A DNA stretch of 64,000 bases, from contig OX457027.1 of NCBI GenBank assembly GCA_949752745.1, positions 12,927,556-12,991,555 on the forward strand. The letters are read 5' to 3'. Position 1 is the stretch's first letter; each line of letters begins with the position of its first letter. The notes under the pieces are model-generated. The model was not told the origin of the DNA. It saw only the letters and a program-made list of their open reading frames with translations, and did no database searches. This document shows, one piece after another, positions 63,500 through 64,000 of this stretch. The position numbers were made by a program, and so were the translations under genes. Source of the stretch: Protula sp. h YS-2021. Taxonomy: Eukaryota > Annelida > Polychaeta > Sabellida > Serpulidae.

Positions 63500-63572
63500 C
63501 CATTTCACGAAATGGCAAATCATTTTAGCCGTTTCGTGAAATGCCTGAAATCTTTTGCCGTTTCATGAAATG
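63500..63572. repeat. Three near-palindromic GCCATTTCRYGAAATGGC units
   Basis: GCCATTTCACGAAATGGC (63500-63517), GCCGTTTCGTGAAATGCC and GCCGTTTCATGAAATGG follow at about 27-bp spacing in the last intron of the - strand gene. Each can form a short hairpin. Confidence 0.75.
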
Positions 63573-63768
63573 GTGTCAATCATTGGGAAAGAAGGCCACA
63601 GTCATTCGTCCTCCTCAAGCGGCCCACCCATTCAGTTAAAAAAAAAAACAAACAAACCAGCAAACCATTCAGTTAAAAAAAAAAAAAAACAAACCAGCAA
63701 GTGCGGATGTTATCATGTCTGATCTTTGTATAGGGGAGGGGGAAAAGAGGGGTATTAGAGGTGCCTAC

Positions 63769-63841
63769 CTATAGCGGCCATGGCCACGTCACGGTCATAC
63801 AGGTACTTGTAGCACGTCTCGCGGATGCGACCGTGCGTGAC
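63769..63841 (-). CDS. UQCRC1/PMPCB-type protein, penultimate exon (copy A)
   Basis: 73 nt between a CCACACACACAG acceptor and a CTATAG/GTAGGC donor. It encodes VTHGRIRETCYKYLYDRDVA then MAAI, leaving one base that joins the last exon in frame (G/GA CCG). IRE-C-KY-YDR is the conserved helix near the M16 C-terminus (IREVCTKYIYNR in PMPCB). Copy A is nearest the last exon and is therefore the default partner. Confidence 0.8.
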
Positions 63842-63908
63842 CTGTGTGTGTGGTGGGGGAGCGGGGGAGGGGGGAGGGGAGTGAGGAGGGGGGCTGTGAG
63901 GTGCCTAC

Positions 63909-63981
63909 CTATAGCGGCCACGGCCACGTCACGGTCATACAGGTATTTGTAGCACGTCTCGTGGATGCGATCGTGCGCGAC
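63909..63981 (-). CDS. UQCRC1/PMPCB-type protein, penultimate exon (copy B, tandem duplicate)
   Basis: Exactly 140 bp from copy A, same 73-nt length, same acceptor and donor. It encodes VAHDRIHETCYKYLYDRDVA then VAAI: four amino-acid changes (T to A, G to D, R to H, M to V). Because 73 is not a multiple of three, including both copies would shift the frame, so only one can be used per transcript. It could be a mutually exclusive exon, a dead duplicate or an assembly effect. Further copies may lie beyond the window edge. Confidence 0.65.
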
Positions 63982-64000
63982 CTGTGTGTGTGGTGGGGGA

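Overview
This window is animal nuclear DNA. It carries the 3' two thirds of one very large, intron-rich gene on the + strand, and the last exons of a second gene on the - strand at the right edge. The + strand gene is an ortholog of the atypical cadherin and adhesion GPCR Flamingo/Starry night (CELSR), the core planar cell polarity receptor. I can place 24 exons (1859-53291). All have consensus splice sites and matching phases, and together they encode about 1,838 codons without interruption. They run from the post-cadherin 'flamingo box' through EGF-like, laminin G, laminin-EGF, hormone-receptor and GAIN/GPS domains, the seven-helix region and the cytoplasmic tail. The nine cadherin repeats must lie left of base 1. 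The species cannot be fixed from the sequence. GC-rich exons in AT-rich introns, long homopolymers and the style of the dispersed repeats suggest a marine invertebrate, perhaps a lophotrochozoan such as a mollusc (inference).

Layout: 1-1858 is intron. 1859-21840 holds exons 1-5 (flamingo box, EGF1-3, start of LamG1) across long introns. 21841-39945 is nearly all intron with one exon, and is packed with tandem arrays of 16-42 bp units. 39946-53291 is the exon-dense part: LamG1 end, EGF4, LamG2, EGF5/6, laminin EGF, HRM, GAIN, GPS, 7TM and tail. 53292 to about 56.7 kb is probable 3' UTR. 56925-60415 is a roughly 89-copy, 39-bp minisatellite with higher-order structure. 60416-63351 is dispersed repeats. 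63352-64000 holds, on the - strand, the C-terminal exons of an M16-family protein (UQCRC1/PMPCB type), with its penultimate exon duplicated in tandem. The two genes converge tail to tail.

The most unusual signal is that at least six tandem repeats in the two genes are built from pieces of the genes' own exons. They carry splice donors, and sometimes acceptor-like sites, along with the copied exon ends: after exons 1, 2, 4, 7, 10 and 11 of CELSR, and at the penultimate exon of the M16 gene. This creates fields of 2-13 near-identical decoy splice sites just downstream of the real ones. A second theme is a set of short terminal-inverted-repeat elements (CAGT-type ends beside TA or TG) of very different length, two of them filled with unrelated tandem arrays. 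Long open frames inside the minisatellites (up to about 400 codons) result from repeat periods divisible by three and are not genes.
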